Translations under genes and position numbers: made by a program
Source of the DNA: an uncultured Fenollaria sp.
GTDB lineage: Bacteria > Bacillota > Clostridia > Tissierellales > Peptoniphilaceae
NCBI RefSeq assembly: GCF_946221515.1
Contig: NZ_CAMJVK010000022.1
Span: 1-26,069, forward strand
Direction of reading: 5' to 3'
DNA: 26,069 nucleotides
The notes under the pieces: model-generated
The model's database searches: none
What the model was told of the DNA's origin: nothing
What the model saw: the letters and a program-made list of their open reading frames with translations, nothing else
Shown here: piece by piece, positions 26,019 to 26,069 of the stretch
How the letters are laid out: the number at the start of each line of letters is the position of its first letter
How positions within the stretch are numbered: position 1 is the first letter of the stretch

Positions 26019-26069
26019 GGCTCTATGTCAAATATTGGGGAGACTTATTGATTTAAGTCTCTCTTTTTA
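26019..26069. mobile_element. Probable terminus of an ISL3-family insertion sequence (partial)
   Basis: From 26019 the sequence reads GGCTCTATGTCAAATATTGG, which matches my memory of ISL3-family terminal inverted repeats (GGCTCTTTGTCAAA type). Immediately inside is the hairpin GAGACTTA-TTGATT-TAAGTCTC with a U-rich tail on the plus strand, a typical barrier to read-through into an element. The eight bases outside, TAAATATT (26011-26018), would be the target duplication. The transposase is not in the window, so this rests on the end sequence alone. Confidence 0.5.
26040..26069 (+). terminator. Plus-strand terminator just inside the putative IS end
   Basis: 8-bp stem GAGACTTA/TAAGTCTC (26040-26047, 26054-26061), a 6-nt loop, then TCTTTTTA. 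No plus-strand gene precedes it in this region, which fits a guard against outside transcription entering the element. Confidence 0.65.

Noticed and set aside
1..26069. CRISPR array, tRNA or rRNA genes, prophage genes
   Set aside because: No regularly spaced direct repeats, no tRNA-like cloverleaf or rRNA sequence, and no phage structural or integrase genes were seen.

Overview
The window comes from a low-GC Gram-positive bacterium, most likely an anaerobic Firmicute of the Tissierellia/Peptoniphilaceae type. I infer this from the AT-rich sequence, strong AGGAGG ribosome binding sites, canonical sigma-A promoters, U-rich hairpin terminators, DUF4446 and YitT-type proteins, and giant SHIRT- and SLH-type surface proteins. 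No 16S rRNA or other taxonomic marker is present, so the lineage stays an inference. Almost every gene is on the minus strand; the AI-2E family transporter is the only convincing plus-strand gene.

Layout. (1) 1-3631: a giant secreted adhesin-like gene, running off the left edge, with Ig-like modules, two tandem ~160-residue repeats, an Asn/Glu/Gly/Pro-rich linker and a SHIRT domain. Its reading frame is broken by a G7 tract just behind the signal peptide. (2) 3849-4032: a compact minus-strand unit with its own RBS, a 30-codon ORF and a terminator. (3) 4145-5287: AI-2E family permease, whose terminator is shared with the convergent operon. (4) 13340 down to 5362: nine closely packed genes: Sua5-type threonylcarbamoyl-AMP synthase, rpiB, upp, a WecA/TagO-like transferase, UDP-GlcNAc 2-epimerase, ychF, an RNase H-like exonuclease, a glutaredoxin and aminoacyl-histidine dipeptidase. 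(5) 13450-13530: an unexplained, GC-richer, inverted-repeat-rich island. (6) 19846 down to 13583: a 2087-residue subtilisin-family surface protease ending in three SLH repeats. It carries a G8 tract behind its signal peptide, in frame. (7) 21701-20048: class V aminotransferase (cysteine desulfurase family) plus DUF4446. (8) 24823-21808: ppx-ppk1 polyphosphate pair. (9) 25826-24939: YitT-family membrane protein. (10) 26019-26069: what looks like one end of an ISL3-family insertion sequence.

The most notable observation is that both giant surface-protein genes carry the only long G tracts I found in the window. Both tracts sit within a few codons of the signal-peptidase site, in the same local context AGAT-(G)n-T. 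For both genes a tract of eight gives an open frame. The protease has eight (ON); the adhesin has seven (OFF). Single-base slips in either direction stop the protease within a few codons. This looks like a pair of slipped-strand contingency switches controlling surface display, although assembly or sequencing error at the homopolymers must be excluded.

A possible functional link: the WecA/TagO-like enzyme and the epimerase supply GlcNAc-lipid and ManNAc for a wall polymer, and polymers of that kind are what SLH repeats bind. The operon may therefore help build the anchor used by the neighbouring protease.
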